A DNA stretch of 64,000 nucleotides, from contig JAEMQU010000003.1 of NCBI GenBank assembly GCA_016463705.1, forward strand, positions 11,198 to 75,197. The letters are read 5' to 3'. The notes beneath the pieces were generated by a model that was given only the letters and a program-made list of their open reading frames with translations, made no database searches and was not told the origin of the DNA. The translations under genes were made by a program, and so were the position numbers. The DNA comes from Opitutales bacterium (GTDB lineage Bacteria > Verrucomicrobiota > Verrucomicrobiia > Opitutales > UBA953). This document shows positions 10,443 to 22,790 of this stretch, one piece after another. Each line of letters starts with the position of its first letter. Position 1 is the stretch's first letter.

Positions 10443-11150
10443 ATGAAAACCAAAAACAGCAAACGCTATCGCGCTGCATTACAAGTCGCCGACTTAAATG
10501 CAAAGTACGATATTAACCAAGCCACCGAAATCATTAAAAAGATGCCCGGTGCTAAGTTCGACGAGACCGTCGAAATTTCCGCCTTCCTCGGCGTAGATCC
10601 TAAACAGTCCGACCAAATGGTTCGTGGCACTGTTTCTCTACCTAATGGCTCAGGTAAGAAAATTAAAGTTTTAGCTTTTACGGAAAACGCCAAAGAAGCA
10701 CTTGATGCTGGTGCAGACTATGCTGGTCTCGCCGATTTAATCGCGAAGGTGAACGGTGGCTTCCTCGACTTCGATGTCGCGATCTCCACTACCTCAGCGA
10801 TGAAAGATGTCCGACAAGTAGCCCGCGTTCTTGGTCCTAAAGGTTTAATGCCTAATCCTAAATCGGGAACTGTTTCCGACGATCTTCCGAAGACGATTAA
10901 GGAAGTTAAAGCCGGCCGTGTTGAATTCAAAATGGATAAGACCGGTAACATCGTGATCGTCGTTGGGAAGAAATCTTTCAGTGCTCAGCAGCTTTCTGAA
11001 AATGCTGCGGTAGCCTTATCCGCCTTGGTGAAATCTCAGCCTGCTGGTTTTTCCGGCGGTCGTTTCATTAAATCACTTACCCTCAGTGCTTCCATGAGTC
11101 CTGGTGTGAGTATCGAACTCAAGCCCTACGCGGCTGCAGTCACGGCCTAA
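10443..11150 (+). CDS. rplA: 50S ribosomal protein uL1 (start moved to the MKTKNSKRY ATG)
   Basis: L1 family; GPKGLMPNPKSGTV motif. Confidence 0.97.
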   Translation: MKTKNSKRYRAALQVADLNAKYDINQATEIIKKMPGAKFDETVEISAFLGVDPKQSDQMVRGTVSLPNGSGKKIKVLAFTENAKEALDAGADYAGLADLIAKVNGGFLDFDVAISTTSAMKDVRQVARVLGPKGLMPNPKSGTVSDDLPKTIKEVKAGRVEFKMDKTGNIVIVVGKKSFSAQQLSENAAVALSALVKSQPAGFSGGRFIKSLTLSASMSPGVSIELKPYAAAVTA

Positions 11151-11186
11151 TCACCCCCCAACTAAAAAACCTCAAAGCAAACTAAC

Positions 11187-11675
11187 ATGCGCGCTGAAAA
11201 AAAATTCCTCGTTGATGAAGTGGCCTCACAATTGGCCGGTTCTAACTATCTCCTCATTGCTAACTTCACGGGCGTCACCGTGAAAGATGCTACCGCCGTA
11301 CGTGATCAACTCCGTGCTCACGGTGCCGAATATCACGTTGTTAAGAATAGCATTCTGAACATCGCGACCAAAGAAGCTAAACTTCCTGATCTCGCTAACT
11401 ACTTATCGGGTCACACCGCTTTAGTGACTGGTGGAAATAATCCAACCGGAGTGGCTAAAGTTCTCGTAACTTTCTTTAAGGATTTCCAAAAACTCGAAGT
11501 CAAAGCAGGTGTTTTGGATTCTAAAGTTCTCTCGAAAGCCGAAGTGGAAGCCCTTTCCAAGTTGCCTTCGCTCGATGGTATTCGTGCGCAGCTCCTTTCA
11601 CTTTTCTCCACGCCTGCCTCTTCCTTTGTTCGTTTGCTCGACGCCAAACGTCAAAAAGAAGAAACGCCTGCCTAA
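11187..11675 (+). CDS. rplJ: 50S ribosomal protein uL10
   Basis: L10 family, EYHVVKNSILNIA, gene order. Confidence 0.95.
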   Translation: MRAEKKFLVDEVASQLAGSNYLLIANFTGVTVKDATAVRDQLRAHGAEYHVVKNSILNIATKEAKLPDLANYLSGHTALVTGGNNPTGVAKVLVTFFKDFQKLEVKAGVLDSKVLSKAEVEALSKLPSLDGIRAQLLSLFSTPASSFVRLLDAKRQKEETPA

Positions 11676-11830
11676 TCCCTTTCCTCGTGGAGGTTGGTCC
11701 GTGTGGACTGATCCGAACGGGGGGAAATCCAAACCCAAAAACAAAATACATATCCAAAGAACCCCGGTTAGGAGCCTAGTGCTCTCAAATGTCTTTCATC
11801 GGACGCTAACCATTCAAGGAACCAAACATC

Positions 11831-12211
11831 ATGAGTAACATCACAAAAGATCAAGTAATCGAGTGGCTGAGCGCACAAAGCGTTCTCGAAGTAGCCACTC
11901 TCGTTAAAGACCTCGAAACCAAGTGGGGCGTTTCCGCTGCTGCTCCTGTCGCTGTCGCTGCCGCTGGTGGTGGTGCCGCCGCTGCTCCTGCAGAAGAGAA
12001 GACTACCTTCGACGTCATCCTCAAAGCCAAGGGTGCGACCCCAATCAACGTCATTAAAGAAGTACGTGCGATTACCGGTCTCGGACTCAAGGAAGCCAAG
12101 GACCTCGTCGACACTGCGCCTAAGCCCGTCAAGGAAGGCGTCAGCAAAGACGAAGCCAAGGACATTGAGACTAAGCTCAAGGCCGCCGGTGCAGAAGTTG
12201 AAGTTAAATAA
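11831..12211 (+). CDS. rplL: 50S ribosomal protein bL12
   Basis: [63 protein letters not shown]. Confidence 0.98.
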   Translation: MSNITKDQVIEWLSAQSVLEVATLVKDLETKWGVSAAAPVAVAAAGGGAAAAPAEEKTTFDVILKAKGATPINVIKEVRAITGLGLKEAKDLVDTAPKPVKEGVSKDEAKDIETKLKAAGAEVEVK

Positions 12212-12243
12212 TTTCATCTTCGCTTACGCGTAAGCACATTTGA

Positions 12244-12285
12244 GCGGGGAGGGGGTTCGCCTCTAAGTTTTCTCCCCGCATTTTT
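12244..12285 (+). terminator. Hairpin plus T-run between rplL and rpoB, candidate attenuator
   Basis: gcggggag(12244-12251)/ctccccgc(12272-12279) stem then ATTTTT. Confidence 0.65.
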
Positions 12286-12371
12286 AAAACGGCAGTCTGG
12301 GCCGCCCAAAACCAGACAACCCATTTTTTAAAAGCTAAAATAACCAGCCACTTCGACACTCTACACCCGCC

Positions 12372-15300
12372 ATGCTACAAGTACGTAATAACTTCGGAAA
12401 ACTCACTGAAGTAATCCCACCTCCCAATCTTATCGAGAATCAAATCTCTTCTTACCGAGAGTTTTTACAGCTCGATAAAAGTTCGGGTGCGCTCGACAAA
12501 TTGGGTCTCAACGCGGTCTTCCACGAGGCTTTCCCAATCTCCAGCAACAACGGAAATTTCAGTCTCGAGTACCAGGGTTATAGCTTAATTTTTCCGAAGA
12601 CCACAGAGTTAGAATGTATCCGCGAAGGCATCAGTTATGCCGTCACGGTAATGCTTAAATTACGTCTCTCCGAAAAGAGCACTTTCAAAGACGAAGAAAT
12701 CATGATGGGCGAAATCCCCATGATCACCGAGCGTGGTTCCTTTATTGTGAATGGTGCTGAACGTGTCGTGGTTTCCCAATTACACCGCAGTCCTGGTATT
12801 TGCTTCGAAGAATCTCAGCACACTAGCGGAAAACAATTACATGCCTTCCGTATTATTCCTGACCGCGGAACCTGGATCGAAGTTCAATTCGACCAAAACG
12901 ATTTACTTTGGGTTTACCTCGACCGCCGTCGCCGCCGTCGCAAATTCTTAGTCACTACTTTACTCCGCGCCTTTGGTTACAAAGACGATAAGGACATCCT
13001 CAGTCTCTTCTACGCCAGCAAGGAATACACTGCCGAGAGCGCACTTAAATTAGAGCCTGAGAGATTAGCTAATTTAGTTTATGCTGATCACATCGTGGAT
13101 GTTGATACCAACACCAGCAAAGTGATTGCCAAACAGTACGATAAACTTTCTCGCGAGACACTCAAAGAAATCCACAAGCAACTGCCTAAGCAGAAGTTTA
13201 GCGTGTTTGATACGAGTTTCGATGATGGTGCCGTGATTCTTTCGCTCCGTAAGGACATCAGCGCTGTTCGTAATGAAGAAGAAGCGCTCAAAGAAATTTT
13301 CCGTAAATTACGCCCCGGTGAACCGGTGAACGTGAAAAACGCTCGTGCCCACATGCAGCGCCTCTTCCAAGATCCTCTGCGTTATGATTTAGGTCGCGTC
13401 GGTCGTTATAAACTTAATCAGAAATTAAGTCTCAAGACTTCGATCGATACACGTATCATCACTCCTGAAGATATTGTTGCCGCTACTAAACTGCTTTGCG
13501 AACTCCGCAAAAAAGATGGTCCCGTGGACGACATCGATCACTTGGGTAGCCGTCGTGTTCGGAACGTCGGAGAATTATTAGCTAACCAATGCCGTGCCGG
13601 CTTGAAGAATGTGATTAAGACCGTGAAAGCTCGTATCAATGAATACGATCAGAGCGTTGATTCGATCACTCCTCAAAAATTAGTTAACCCCAAGCCTTTC
13701 GCTAATTTAATTCGCGAGTTCTTCCAACGCAGTCAGCTCAGTCAGTTGATGGATCAAATCAATCCGCTGTCCGAGTTAACTCACAAGCGTCGACTCTCCG
13801 CCCTCGGGCCCGGAGGTTTAAATCGCGACCGTGCTGGTTTCGAAGTGCGCGACGTGCATCCTTCGCACTACGGTCGTATCTGTCCGATTGAGACCCCCGA
13901 AGGTCCAAATATCGGTTTAATTAATTCACTCTCCACCTACTCACGTATTAACGAGTTTGGTTTTATCGAAGCACCTTATCGTAAGGTTGTTCGCGGTAAA
14001 GTGACCAACACCGTGGAATACATGACGGCCGACCAAGAAGAAAAATTCAAGGTAGCTCAAGCGAACTCCGAACTCGATGCCGCTGGAAATCTTAAAGGCA
14101 AAGTTACCGTTCGTTACCGTGATGACATTTTAGAAGAAGATCCAGACTCCGTGGATTACATGGACGTTTCTCCGCAGCAGGTTGTTTCGGTGGCTGCAGG
14201 ATTAATTCCTTTCCTGGAGCATGATGACGCGAATCGCGCACTCATGGGTTCGAACATGCAACGCCAAGGTGTACCCTTGGTGATTACCGAATCTCCTTAC
14301 GTCGGTACTGGTTTAGAACGCCGTGTGGCAATCGACTCGAAGACGGTCGTTGTTGCTGAAGGCGTTGGTATCGTCGCTGCCGCTGATGCACGTCGCATCG
14401 TGACAACCAAGGATGGCGAGATTTCTCCTGGCCAACTTGAAAGTAAAAAATTCAAGAGCGATCCTGCGAAAGGTCTCTTCGTTTACGATCTTCGTAAATT
14501 CTTAAAGACTAACGCATCGACCTGTTTCAATCAGCGTCCGCTCGTTCGTCGTGGCGATAAGGTAAAAACTGGTGATATTATTGCCGATGGTGCTGCCACC
14601 GATAAAGGTGAGCTCGCCTTAGGTCGTAACGTCCTTGTCGGCTTCATGCCTTGGAACGGTTATAACTTCGAAGATGCTATTCTTCTCTCGGAGCGTTTAC
14701 TGAAAGACGACGTCTTTACTTCGATTCACATTGAAGAATTCGAAGTCACTGCTCGTGATACGAAACTCGGGCCTGAACAAATTACGCGCGATATTCCTAA
14801 TCTCGGTGAAGATGCTTTACGCAATCTGAACCGCGATGGCGTTATCCGCATCGGCGCAGAAGTTAAACCGGACGATATTCTCGTCGGTAAAATCACTCCT
14901 AAGAGCGAAGGGGACTTAGCTCCTGAAGAAAAACTTCTCCGGGCAATCTTCGGTGAAAAAGCTCGTGATGTAAAAGATACTTCACTCCGCGTACCTTCGG
15001 GTATTTCGGGTATCATCATGGACGTGAAGGTTTCTTCACGTACTGATAAGGACGACGGTCGCCTTTCGCCAAACGATCAGCGCCGCGCCCTGAAGAAAGT
15101 TAACGAAGAGTACCGCACTCAAGAATCTCGTCTTCGCGAAGAGATGACCGAGTCGCTCTCCAATATCTTACTCGGCGAGAAAATTCCTCTCGACGTTAAA
15201 AATTCTGAAACTGGAGAAGCTATCATTCCTGCTAATCGCAAGATTACCAAGACTCTGCTCCGTCGCTTAGCTTCTGTTTCTCGCACCATCGAGATGAACG

Positions 15301-16172
15301 ATTCTCCTGTTAAGCAGAAGATTCGCCAAATCGTTGATGGTTACCACCGTAAGTTCGACGAACTCGATCAAGAGCGTACCCGTAAAGTGGACTCCATTGA
15401 ACAAGGCATCGACGAAGGTGGCGCGATCAAGAACGTCAAAGTTTTCATCGCGACCAAGCGTAAGATTCAAGTCGGTGACAAGATGGCCGGCCGTCACGGA
15501 AATAAAGGTGTCGTCGCTCGCATTGTGCCGGTCGAAGACATGCCTTTCTTATCCGACGGTACTCCGGTAGATATCTGTCTGAACCCTCTCGGCGTTCCTT
15601 CTCGTATGAACGTAGGTCAGGTTTTAGAAACTCACTTAGGTTGGGCCTGTTCCAAACTAGGATTAAAAGTAGCTACTCCGATCTTCGACGGTATTCCTGA
15701 AAAACAAATTCGTGAATACTTGAAGCAAGCAAACCTTCCTGAGACTGGTAAAGCGATGTTGGTGAACGGTCACACCGGTGAAGCTTTCGACCAAGACGTC
15801 GTGGTTGGCCACATCTACATGATGAAGCTCAATCACTTAGTCGCGGACAAGATTCACGCTCGTGCAACCGGCCCTTACAGCCTCATCACGCAACAGCCTC
15901 TCGGTGGTAAAGCTCAATACGGTGGCCAACGTTTCGGTGAAATGGAAGTTTGGGCACTTGAAGCTTACGGCGCTGCTTACACTCTCCAAGAGCTTCTTAC
16001 CGTTAAGTCTGACGACGTCGCAGGACGTACCAAGATTTATGAACAACTCGTTAAAGGTGACAACACCCTCGTCAGTGGTACTCCGCAATCTTTCAACGTT
16101 CTGATGAAAGAAATGCAGGCCCTCTGCTTGGATGTTCGCCTCGGATCCACCACGCCTACCGAGCGTAACTAA
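12372..16172 (+). CDS. rpoB: DNA-directed RNA polymerase subunit beta
   Basis: RpoB motifs incl. [64 protein letters not shown]. Confidence 0.99.
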   Translation: MLQVRNNFGKLTEVIPPPNLIENQISSYREFLQLDKSSGALDKLGLNAVFHEAFPISSNNGNFSLEYQGYSLIFPKTTELECIREGISYAVTVMLKLRLSEKSTFKDEEIMMGEIPMITERGSFIVNGAERVVVSQLHRSPGICFEESQHTSGKQLHAFRIIPDRGTWIEVQFDQNDLLWVYLDRRRRRRKFLVTTLLRAFGYKDDKDILSLFYASKEYTAESALKLEPERLANLVYADHIVDVDTNTSKVIAKQYDKLSRETLKEIHKQLPKQKFSVFDTSFDDGAVILSLRKDISAVRNEEEALKEIFRKLRPGEPVNVKNARAHMQRLFQDPLRYDLGRVGRYKLNQKLSLKTSIDTRIITPEDIVAATKLLCELRKKDGPVDDIDHLGSRRVRNVGELLANQCRAGLKNVIKTVKARINEYDQSVDSITPQKLVNPKPFANLIREFFQRSQLSQLMDQINPLSELTHKRRLSALGPGGLNRDRAGFEVRDVHPSHYGRICPIETPEGPNIGLINSLSTYSRINEFGFIEAPYRKVVRGKVTNTVEYMTADQEEKFKVAQANSELDAAGNLKGKVTVRYRDDILEEDPDSVDYMDVSPQQVVSVAAGLIPFLEHDDANRALMGSNMQRQGVPLVITESPYVGTGLERRVAIDSKTVVVAEGVGIVAAADARRIVTTKDGEISPGQLESKKFKSDPAKGLFVYDLRKFLKTNASTCFNQRPLVRRGDKVKTGDIIADGAATDKGELALGRNVLVGFMPWNGYNFEDAILLSERLLKDDVFTSIHIEEFEVTARDTKLGPEQITRDIPNLGEDALRNLNRDGVIRIGAEVKPDDILVGKITPKSEGDLAPEEKLLRAIFGEKARDVKDTSLRVPSGISGIIMDVKVSSRTDKDDGRLSPNDQRRALKKVNEEYRTQESRLREEMTESLSNILLGEKIPLDVKNSETGEAIIPANRKITKTLLRRLASVSRTIEMNDSPVKQKIRQIVDGYHRKFDELDQERTRKVDSIEQGIDEGGAIKNVKVFIATKRKIQVGDKMAGRHGNKGVVARIVPVEDMPFLSDGTPVDICLNPLGVPSRMNVGQVLETHLGWACSKLGLKVATPIFDGIPEKQIREYLKQANLPETGKAMLVNGHTGEAFDQDVVVGHIYMMKLNHLVADKIHARATGPYSLITQQPLGGKAQYGGQRFGEMEVWALEAYGAAYTLQELLTVKSDDVAGRTKIYEQLVKGDNTLVSGTPQSFNVLMKEMQALCLDVRLGSTTPTERN

Positions 16173-16201
16173 TCACTAAAAACTCAAACAACCTTACCTA
16201 C

Positions 16202-19200
16202 ATGATTCACCCGGAACATTCCCCTGAGTTTACCGCCAACGAAGCCAAGGAGCAGTCCTTCGACTTCGTTTCTATCTCCATTGCATCACCCGAAGAAATT
16301 GTCGCCTGGACTGGCGAGCAGTTCCTCGACGAAGTTGATGAACACGGAAATCGCAAAGTAAAAGGCCTCAAAGAAGTTAAGAGCCCTGAAACGATTAACT
16401 ATCGTTCATTCAAACCTGAGCCGAACGGTCTTTTCTGTCAGCGTATTTTCGGACCTGTCCGCGACTACGAGTGCTATTGCGGAAAATATAAAAAAGTTAA
16501 ATATAAAGACGTCGTTTGTGATAAATGCGGCGTTGAAGTAACCGTCTCCCGCGTTCGTCGCGAACGTATGGGTTATATCCGTATGGCGATTCCCGTTTCG
16601 CACATTTGGTTCTTAAAGAGCATGCCTAGCCGTTTGTCGCTGATGCTCGACATGACTACTCGTCAGTTAGAACAAGTCATCTACTACCAAAAATACTTAG
16701 TCGTCGATCCTGGTCAGACTGGCATGGTTGAAAAAGAATTATTAGACGAAGAAGGTTATCGTAAAGCGGTTGAGACTCACGGTCCTGACGCGTTCAAAGC
16801 GCGCATGGGTGCCGAAGCTCTCCAACAATTATTGAAGAAGATGGATTTAGCGGCAACCGTTGAAGGTTTACGCGATCAACTTCGCTCCACTCGCTCTAAG
16901 CAGATCAAGAAGAAGATCGCTCGTCGTATGAAGATTATCCAAGGCTTCTTGGCCTCGGGCAAACGTCCTGAGCACATGATCTTAACGGTACTCCCCGTTA
17001 TTCCTCCTGACTTACGTCCCTTAGTTCCTTTAGAAGGTGGTCGCTTTGCGACTTCTGACTTAAACGATCTCTATCGTCGCGTCATCAATCGTAACAACCG
17101 ATTGAAGCAACTCATCCAGATGAAAACGCCTGACGTGATCATCCATAATGAAATGCGCATGTTACAAGAAGCGGTTGACGCTCTCTTGGACAATGGTCGT
17201 CACGGTAAGCCCGTTAAAGATCGCGATCGTCAGCTTAAATCCATCAGCGACATGTTGAAGGGTAAGCATGGTCGTTTCCGTCAAAATCTTTTAGGTAAGC
17301 GCGTCGATTACTCCGGTCGTTCCGTCATCGTTATCGGTCCTGAATTAAAACTCAATCAGTGCGGTCTTCCTAAGAAGATGGCGCTCGTTTTATTCGAACC
17401 TTTCATCATCCGTCGCCTGAAGGATCTCGGCTTTGCGCACACCGTTCGCGGTGCACGTAAGCACATTGAACAAAAGAAGCCTGAGGTTTGGGATATTTTA
17501 GAAGAAGTGACTAAAGGTCACCCTGTCTTCTTAAATCGTGCGCCGACTCTTCACCGTCTTTCGATTCAGGCTTTCGAGCCTGTGCTCATCGAAGGTGATG
17601 CGATTCGTCTGCACCCGCTTGTTTGTACGGCTTACAATGCCGACTTCGACGGTGACCAAATGGCCGTTCACGTTCCGCTTTCCTTGGAAGCCATCATGGA
17701 GTGCAAACTCTTGATGATGTCCACGAACAACATCTTCTCACCTTCGAGCGGTAAGCCGATCTTAACTCCCTCCCAAGATATTGTGTTGGGTGCTTATTAT
17801 CTCACGCTTGAACCTGCGAATAAGCCTAAGGGCGAACAACACTTACCCGTGATTGGTTCGGTCGATGAAGCTAATTACGCTGAAGCAGAAGGTGCGCTGC
17901 ACTTCCACGATTGGGTACGCTATGCGAATCCTGACTTTGGTCGCGATACGGTTCACGGCGATAAAAACGCTCGGACGATTGTGACCACCGTCGGTCGTAT
18001 TATTTTTAATACCATTTGGCCTGCCGAACTCGGCTTCTTTAATGAGACCGTAAAGAAGGGTCAGTTAGGTGATTTAATTCTTAAGACATACAAGGCCGTG
18101 GGTAAGGAACTTTCTATTCCTGTTCTCGATGCTCTGAAGGACACTGGTTTCCGCGTCGCTACTAAGGCCGGTATTTCTATCGGTGTGTCGGACATGATTT
18201 ATCCGGCGGAAAAAGATGCCGTCGTCAAAGAAGCCACCATCAAGGTACGCGAGTACCAAAAGCAAAACGAAAGTGGTACCATTACCAATGATGAACGCCG
18301 AAACAAGGTCGTTGATACTTGGTCCAGTGCGACGAACACGATTGCGCAATCCGTTTATAACACCCTCGCCGAAGCTGCGAAAGTCGCTGGTGTTCGCAAA
18401 GGTGATCCTCGTCATGCTCACCGCATGATCATCAATCCAGTTTACGCGATGATGGATTCTGGTGCGCGTGGTAATAAAGCCCAGGTTAAGCAGTTGTGCG
18501 GTGCGCGTGGTTTAATGGCTAAACCTTCAGGTGAAATTATCGAACGCCCCATCTTGTCGTCATTCCGCGAAGGCCTCTCCGTTCTCGAGTACTTTATCTC
18601 GACGCACGGTGCGCGTAAGGGTCTTTCCGATACAGCTTTAAAAACCGCTGACGCAGGTTACATGACTCGTAAGTTGTGTGACGTGGCGATGGATGTGATT
18701 GTCACCGACAATCGTAATCTTTCATCCGGTTCCGAAGTTATTCCCTTAAGCGATGCCGCGATTGGCCGTCACGTTTCAATCGACGTGCCGAATCCATCGG
18801 GTGCCGTTAAGCCTTTAATTAAAGCTGATATGACACTGACGGAAGAGACGGTAGCGAAGTTGCGCGATGCGGGTGTTGATCGTGTGGCCGTTCGTCTCCC
18901 TAATGGTGTTTGGAAATCCACGATTTATGACGGTGACGAAATTCTCGTTCCCTTGGCTGACCGTATCATCGGTCGCTGTCCATCGGATGACGTCGTCAAC
19001 CCTCTCAATCCTTCCGAAGTTATCGTCGCTGAGGGTGAACTCATCACTGAGGACATCGCGAAAGCTATCGAGAAATCTGGTATCGATCGCGTAAAAGTTC
19101 TTTCGCCACTCACGCACATGCATGTGAATGCGATTCCGCCTAAGTCGTACGGTCTCGACCCATCGACTGGACGTATTGTTGAGCGTGGTACGGCGGTTGG

Positions 19201-20539
19201 AATTATCGCTGCGCAATCCATCGGTGAACCTGGTACTCAGTTAACCATGCGTACTTTCCACATTGGTGGCGTTGCTCAGTTAAAAACTCCTGAAATTAAA
19301 ACGGAGATTAACGGACGTATTGAGTTCGTTGATATTAACACCGTGCCCCTTAACGATGCTCTTTTTGCAGTTAACGGCACCGGCTTAATTCGCATCGTGG
19401 GTGAAGCTAATCAGCCCGCCAAAGAATATCGTATTCTCGCCGGTACGGTTATCAAAGTGAAGGACGGACAAGCGATTAAGAAAGACCAACTCATCGCGGC
19501 GTGGGATCCGAACAACACTCCAATTCTCGCTAACGCCATCGGCAAGATTCGCCTCATTGATATGATCAATGGTGTGACTTACAATGAAGAGCGTGATACC
19601 GCGGCTAATAAATTCATCAAGAGCATCATTGAACACTCCGATGAACAAAATCCGCAAATCCAAATCGTTAATGAGAAGGGTGAGAACCTCGGAACATTTT
19701 CGATTCCAGCAGGCGCTCGTGTCGTCGTCGAAGAGGGCACCGAAGTTGAAGTAGGAACCTTGCTCGCCAGAATTCCCCGCCAAGCTGCGAAGACTCAAGA
19801 TATCACCGCTGGTTTACCGCGTATTTCCGAACTCTTTGAAGCGCGTCCTCCGAAGGATGCTGCCGAAATTGCGAAGATTGATGGCGAGGTTGAATTCCAA
19901 CCTTCCGTCCGTGGTAAGAAGCGCTTGGTTATCAAAGACTCTATCGGTCGCGAAGAAGAACACTTAATTCCTCACGGTAAACACATCAACGTGGTTGCCG
20001 GCGAAAAAGTTAAGCAAGGCCAACCGTTGACGGATGGTGCCGTCGATCCTCACGACATCTTGGATATTCTCGGCCAATCGCGTGTACAGGATTACCTCAT
20101 CACCGAAATTCAAAAAGTTTACCGCTCACAAGGTGTGGTGATTAACGACAAGCACATTGAAATCATCGTAGCTCGAATGCTCCGCAAGGTGCGCATTACC
20201 GAGCCAGGTGATTCCGATTACTTGTGGGGCGAACACGTCGATCGTAGCACCCTCGCCGCAGTGAATCGTTCGATTCATGAACGCGGTGGTCAGATTGCCG
20301 AATACGAACCCATCCTTCTAGGTATCACCAAAGCGTCGCTTGAGACTGAGTCCTTCATCTCAGCCGCTTCTTTCCAAGAAACCACCCGTGTTCTGACCGA
20401 TGCCGCTACTATGGCTCGTCGCGATCCACTGACTGGATTTAAGGAAAATGTGATAATGGGTCACCTCGTCCCAGCGGGTACCGGACTACCTATGTATCGC
20501 AAGATTAAGGTAACCCCGACCGAATTAACTGCCGAGTAA
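16202..20539 (+). CDS. rpoC: DNA-directed RNA polymerase subunit beta'
   Basis: [16 protein letters not shown] catalytic motif, CYCGKYK..CDKCGVE Zn finger; 1445 aa. Confidence 0.99.
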   Translation: MIHPEHSPEFTANEAKEQSFDFVSISIASPEEIVAWTGEQFLDEVDEHGNRKVKGLKEVKSPETINYRSFKPEPNGLFCQRIFGPVRDYECYCGKYKKVKYKDVVCDKCGVEVTVSRVRRERMGYIRMAIPVSHIWFLKSMPSRLSLMLDMTTRQLEQVIYYQKYLVVDPGQTGMVEKELLDEEGYRKAVETHGPDAFKARMGAEALQQLLKKMDLAATVEGLRDQLRSTRSKQIKKKIARRMKIIQGFLASGKRPEHMILTVLPVIPPDLRPLVPLEGGRFATSDLNDLYRRVINRNNRLKQLIQMKTPDVIIHNEMRMLQEAVDALLDNGRHGKPVKDRDRQLKSISDMLKGKHGRFRQNLLGKRVDYSGRSVIVIGPELKLNQCGLPKKMALVLFEPFIIRRLKDLGFAHTVRGARKHIEQKKPEVWDILEEVTKGHPVFLNRAPTLHRLSIQAFEPVLIEGDAIRLHPLVCTAYNADFDGDQMAVHVPLSLEAIMECKLLMMSTNNIFSPSSGKPILTPSQDIVLGAYYLTLEPANKPKGEQHLPVIGSVDEANYAEAEGALHFHDWVRYANPDFGRDTVHGDKNARTIVTTVGRIIFNTIWPAELGFFNETVKKGQLGDLILKTYKAVGKELSIPVLDALKDTGFRVATKAGISIGVSDMIYPAEKDAVVKEATIKVREYQKQNESGTITNDERRNKVVDTWSSATNTIAQSVYNTLAEAAKVAGVRKGDPRHAHRMIINPVYAMMDSGARGNKAQVKQLCGARGLMAKPSGEIIERPILSSFREGLSVLEYFISTHGARKGLSDTALKTADAGYMTRKLCDVAMDVIVTDNRNLSSGSEVIPLSDAAIGRHVSIDVPNPSGAVKPLIKADMTLTEETVAKLRDAGVDRVAVRLPNGVWKSTIYDGDEILVPLADRIIGRCPSDDVVNPLNPSEVIVAEGELITEDIAKAIEKSGIDRVKVLSPLTHMHVNAIPPKSYGLDPSTGRIVERGTAVGIIAAQSIGEPGTQLTMRTFHIGGVAQLKTPEIKTEINGRIEFVDINTVPLNDALFAVNGTGLIRIVGEANQPAKEYRILAGTVIKVKDGQAIKKDQLIAAWDPNNTPILANAIGKIRLIDMINGVTYNEERDTAANKFIKSIIEHSDEQNPQIQIVNEKGENLGTFSIPAGARVVVEEGTEVEVGTLLARIPRQAAKTQDITAGLPRISELFEARPPKDAAEIAKIDGEVEFQPSVRGKKRLVIKDSIGREEEHLIPHGKHINVVAGEKVKQGQPLTDGAVDPHDILDILGQSRVQDYLITEIQKVYRSQGVVINDKHIEIIVARMLRKVRITEPGDSDYLWGEHVDRSTLAAVNRSIHERGGQIAEYEPILLGITKASLETESFISAASFQETTRVLTDAATMARRDPLTGFKENVIMGHLVPAGTGLPMYRKIKVTPTELTAE

Positions 20540-20571
20540 CCATTAAGTAACTAATATACAGTTACTTATGT

Positions 20572-20604
20572 AAATAGGCGTACTTAAATGTACGCCTATT
20601 TTTT
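20572..20604 (+). terminator. Rho-independent terminator of rpoC
   Basis: aaataggcgtac/gtacgcctattt stem followed by T-run. Confidence 0.9.
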
Positions 20605-20674
20605 TAATCCCTTTCTTGGTTGAGATTGACCCTTAAACTGAGTTTATTCGGAGTTTAAAGCCCCTCCAAAATTT

Positions 20675-22003
20675 ATGCCCCAAACGAAGTTTTTCTTAGC
20701 CGCCGCAACACTGCTCGGCACAACCGCGTTCATAAATGCCGCTACTATTTTTCCGACTTCGCCATTAATCCAAATCGGTGATGACACCGACATATTTTTC
20801 ACCACCTCTTTGTCATTTGATGTTAAGGACAACTTGTACTCCGTTGCCGCCAAAAAATCTGCCGCATTGGTAACGTTTACCCCTGGTTTTGATTTACAGT
20901 ACGCCAAAGACAGCCCTCTTTCGGCGAACATGAAGATCGCACAATCTTTCTTACGTTACAACAAATCCGAATATAAAGATTTAGAACAGGGTCAGGCAAA
21001 TATCAGTGCTGGTGCTAATTATGAGACTGGTGGTCCTTTGACTGTTGGAGTTACTACCTCTTATAATGAGTCCGCCCGAAATGATAATTTAGCTGGTATT
21101 TTGGGTGCTGATAGTGGTCAAGTTCTCGGCGCCACTTTAGTGCGCCAAGCTAATTACGCTCACACTTTGAACGTGGGTTATAAACTTAGTGAGAAGTTGA
21201 GATTAAATGTAGGTTTTACGAACTCCTACAACCATTACTTAAACCCCGTTAAAACTATTACAACGACAACGGATCCCAGCCTCGGCACTACAGTTGAGGA
21301 CATTGCCTATAATACAAATACCCTGAGTGAGATTAACACCAAATCGATTCCCATCAGTATTAACTATAAAACTCCGAGCGAAAAGTTGGAGTATGGATTG
21401 AAATTCCAGCATGATTTAAGCAATTACTCGGCCGCACCCTACTTCCGTACCACGCAACAAACCGCCCCACTGCCGGCTGGACTAGTTACGTCTGTACCCC
21501 GTCCAGCTGGACAGCAAAAATTTACCAAAAATTTCATCGGCTTAACTGTTAACGGCAAGCCCACTTCTTCCGGCAAAATTAATATCACCACCAACCTTGG
21601 TTATTTTACTTCCGACTTGGATGGCGTGTCCGATAACGGATTGTCCTACAATCTGACAGTTGCGCATAACTTAACCGAAAAATTTACACATGAACTTAAT
21701 TTAATTCATGATTTATCGGCTTCGGCTGCAGGCGGATCAACCAAGAATGACACCATCGGTTACACTGTGTCCTACGCCTTATTAGAAAAAGTTGCCCTCA
21801 GTTTCCACGCATTAAAAGCTAAAGTTGTTTCGGGAACCACCCAAGTTGATTCACTCGACTTCAACGTTGGTGTTAATTGGGAGTACAATAAATACATCAG
21901 ATTTGCTGCCACGATTGATACCTTAGATTCCAAAGTTAAGAACTCGCCCGCATCCAATTTTAAAGCGAATTCCATTAATCTTTCGACCACTTTCCGTTAT
22001 TAA
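20675..22003 (+). CDS. Outer-membrane beta-barrel protein, probably exopolysaccharide-associated
   Basis: Signal peptide, alternating amphipathic strands, terminal aromatic (NLSTTFRY); directly upstream of Wza/Wzc-like genes. Confidence 0.7.
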   Translation: MPQTKFFLAAATLLGTTAFINAATIFPTSPLIQIGDDTDIFFTTSLSFDVKDNLYSVAAKKSAALVTFTPGFDLQYAKDSPLSANMKIAQSFLRYNKSEYKDLEQGQANISAGANYETGGPLTVGVTTSYNESARNDNLAGILGADSGQVLGATLVRQANYAHTLNVGYKLSEKLRLNVGFTNSYNHYLNPVKTITTTTDPSLGTTVEDIAYNTNTLSEINTKSIPISINYKTPSEKLEYGLKFQHDLSNYSAAPYFRTTQQTAPLPAGLVTSVPRPAGQQKFTKNFIGLTVNGKPTSSGKINITTNLGYFTSDLDGVSDNGLSYNLTVAHNLTEKFTHELNLIHDLSASAAGGSTKNDTIGYTVSYALLEKVALSFHALKAKVVSGTTQVDSLDFNVGVNWEYNKYIRFAATIDTLDSKVKNSPASNFKANSINLSTTFRY

Positions 22004-22040
22004 AAAATCTCACACTGGCCAATCCCTCAGCAGATTTTTT

Positions 22041-22787
22041 ATGTTAGATTGTCCGATTCTTCTCATCCGAAAATACACCGCGGTTGTTTGTATTTTGCTT
22101 TCAGGATCGGGCGTGGGATGTCTTTCCGCTGAAACTTTAGAATTAGGTAGAGTGTCGAAGCCATCCGCACCAGAAGTTGCTAACGAAACTGTGGCAAGCA
22201 CACCCGTGGCCACAGCTGCAAATACATCCGTGGCTACCAAGCCGGTGGGCAAGGATGATGTAAAACCCGACCCCGCTCTCGCTAAAACTTCCTACCGTCT
22301 ACGCTCTCGTGATTTTATCCGAGTCGGCGTTATCAACGAAAATGATACCGTGATTGAGCGTCGAATTAATCCCGATGGCACTATTGACGTCCCCTTTTTA
22401 AAGCAACTGGTCCCCGTTGCTGGTTTAACAATCACTGAAGCCCAAGACTTACTGACCAAACGCTTTAGCCGATATTTCAAACAACCTCAGCTGATTATTG
22501 CGATTGTCGCGTATGCTGAACGACGAGTTTATATTTCAGGGTATGTGGGTCGTGCGGGCCCCGTAACAATCCCGCCAGAGGAGAATCTTACGTTGGGTAA
22601 AGCTCTCTCGATTGCCGGTGGCATTCAAGCGCGTGGTCGTCGATCCGATGTTGCGATTAAACGACTGAAGCCCGACGGCGAGACCGAGGTCATTTTAAAA
22701 GACATGCGTAAAATTGATTCTGGCGATGAGCCCGATTTCATCCTTCAAGATGAAGACGCTGTTTATGTAGAAGATAGTCGCTTTTAA
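22041..22787 (+). CDS. Polysaccharide biosynthesis/export protein (Wza-like, SLBB)
   Basis: YRLRSRDFIRVGV...INPDGTIDVPFLKQLVPVAGLTITEAQDLL...VYISGYVGRAGPVTIPPEENLTLGKALSIAGG. Confidence 0.9.
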   Translation: MLDCPILLIRKYTAVVCILLSGSGVGCLSAETLELGRVSKPSAPEVANETVASTPVATAANTSVATKPVGKDDVKPDPALAKTSYRLRSRDFIRVGVINENDTVIERRINPDGTIDVPFLKQLVPVAGLTITEAQDLLTKRFSRYFKQPQLIIAIVAYAERRVYISGYVGRAGPVTIPPEENLTLGKALSIAGGIQARGRRSDVAIKRLKPDGETEVILKDMRKIDSGDEPDFILQDEDAVYVEDSRF

Positions 22788-22790
22788 TTC

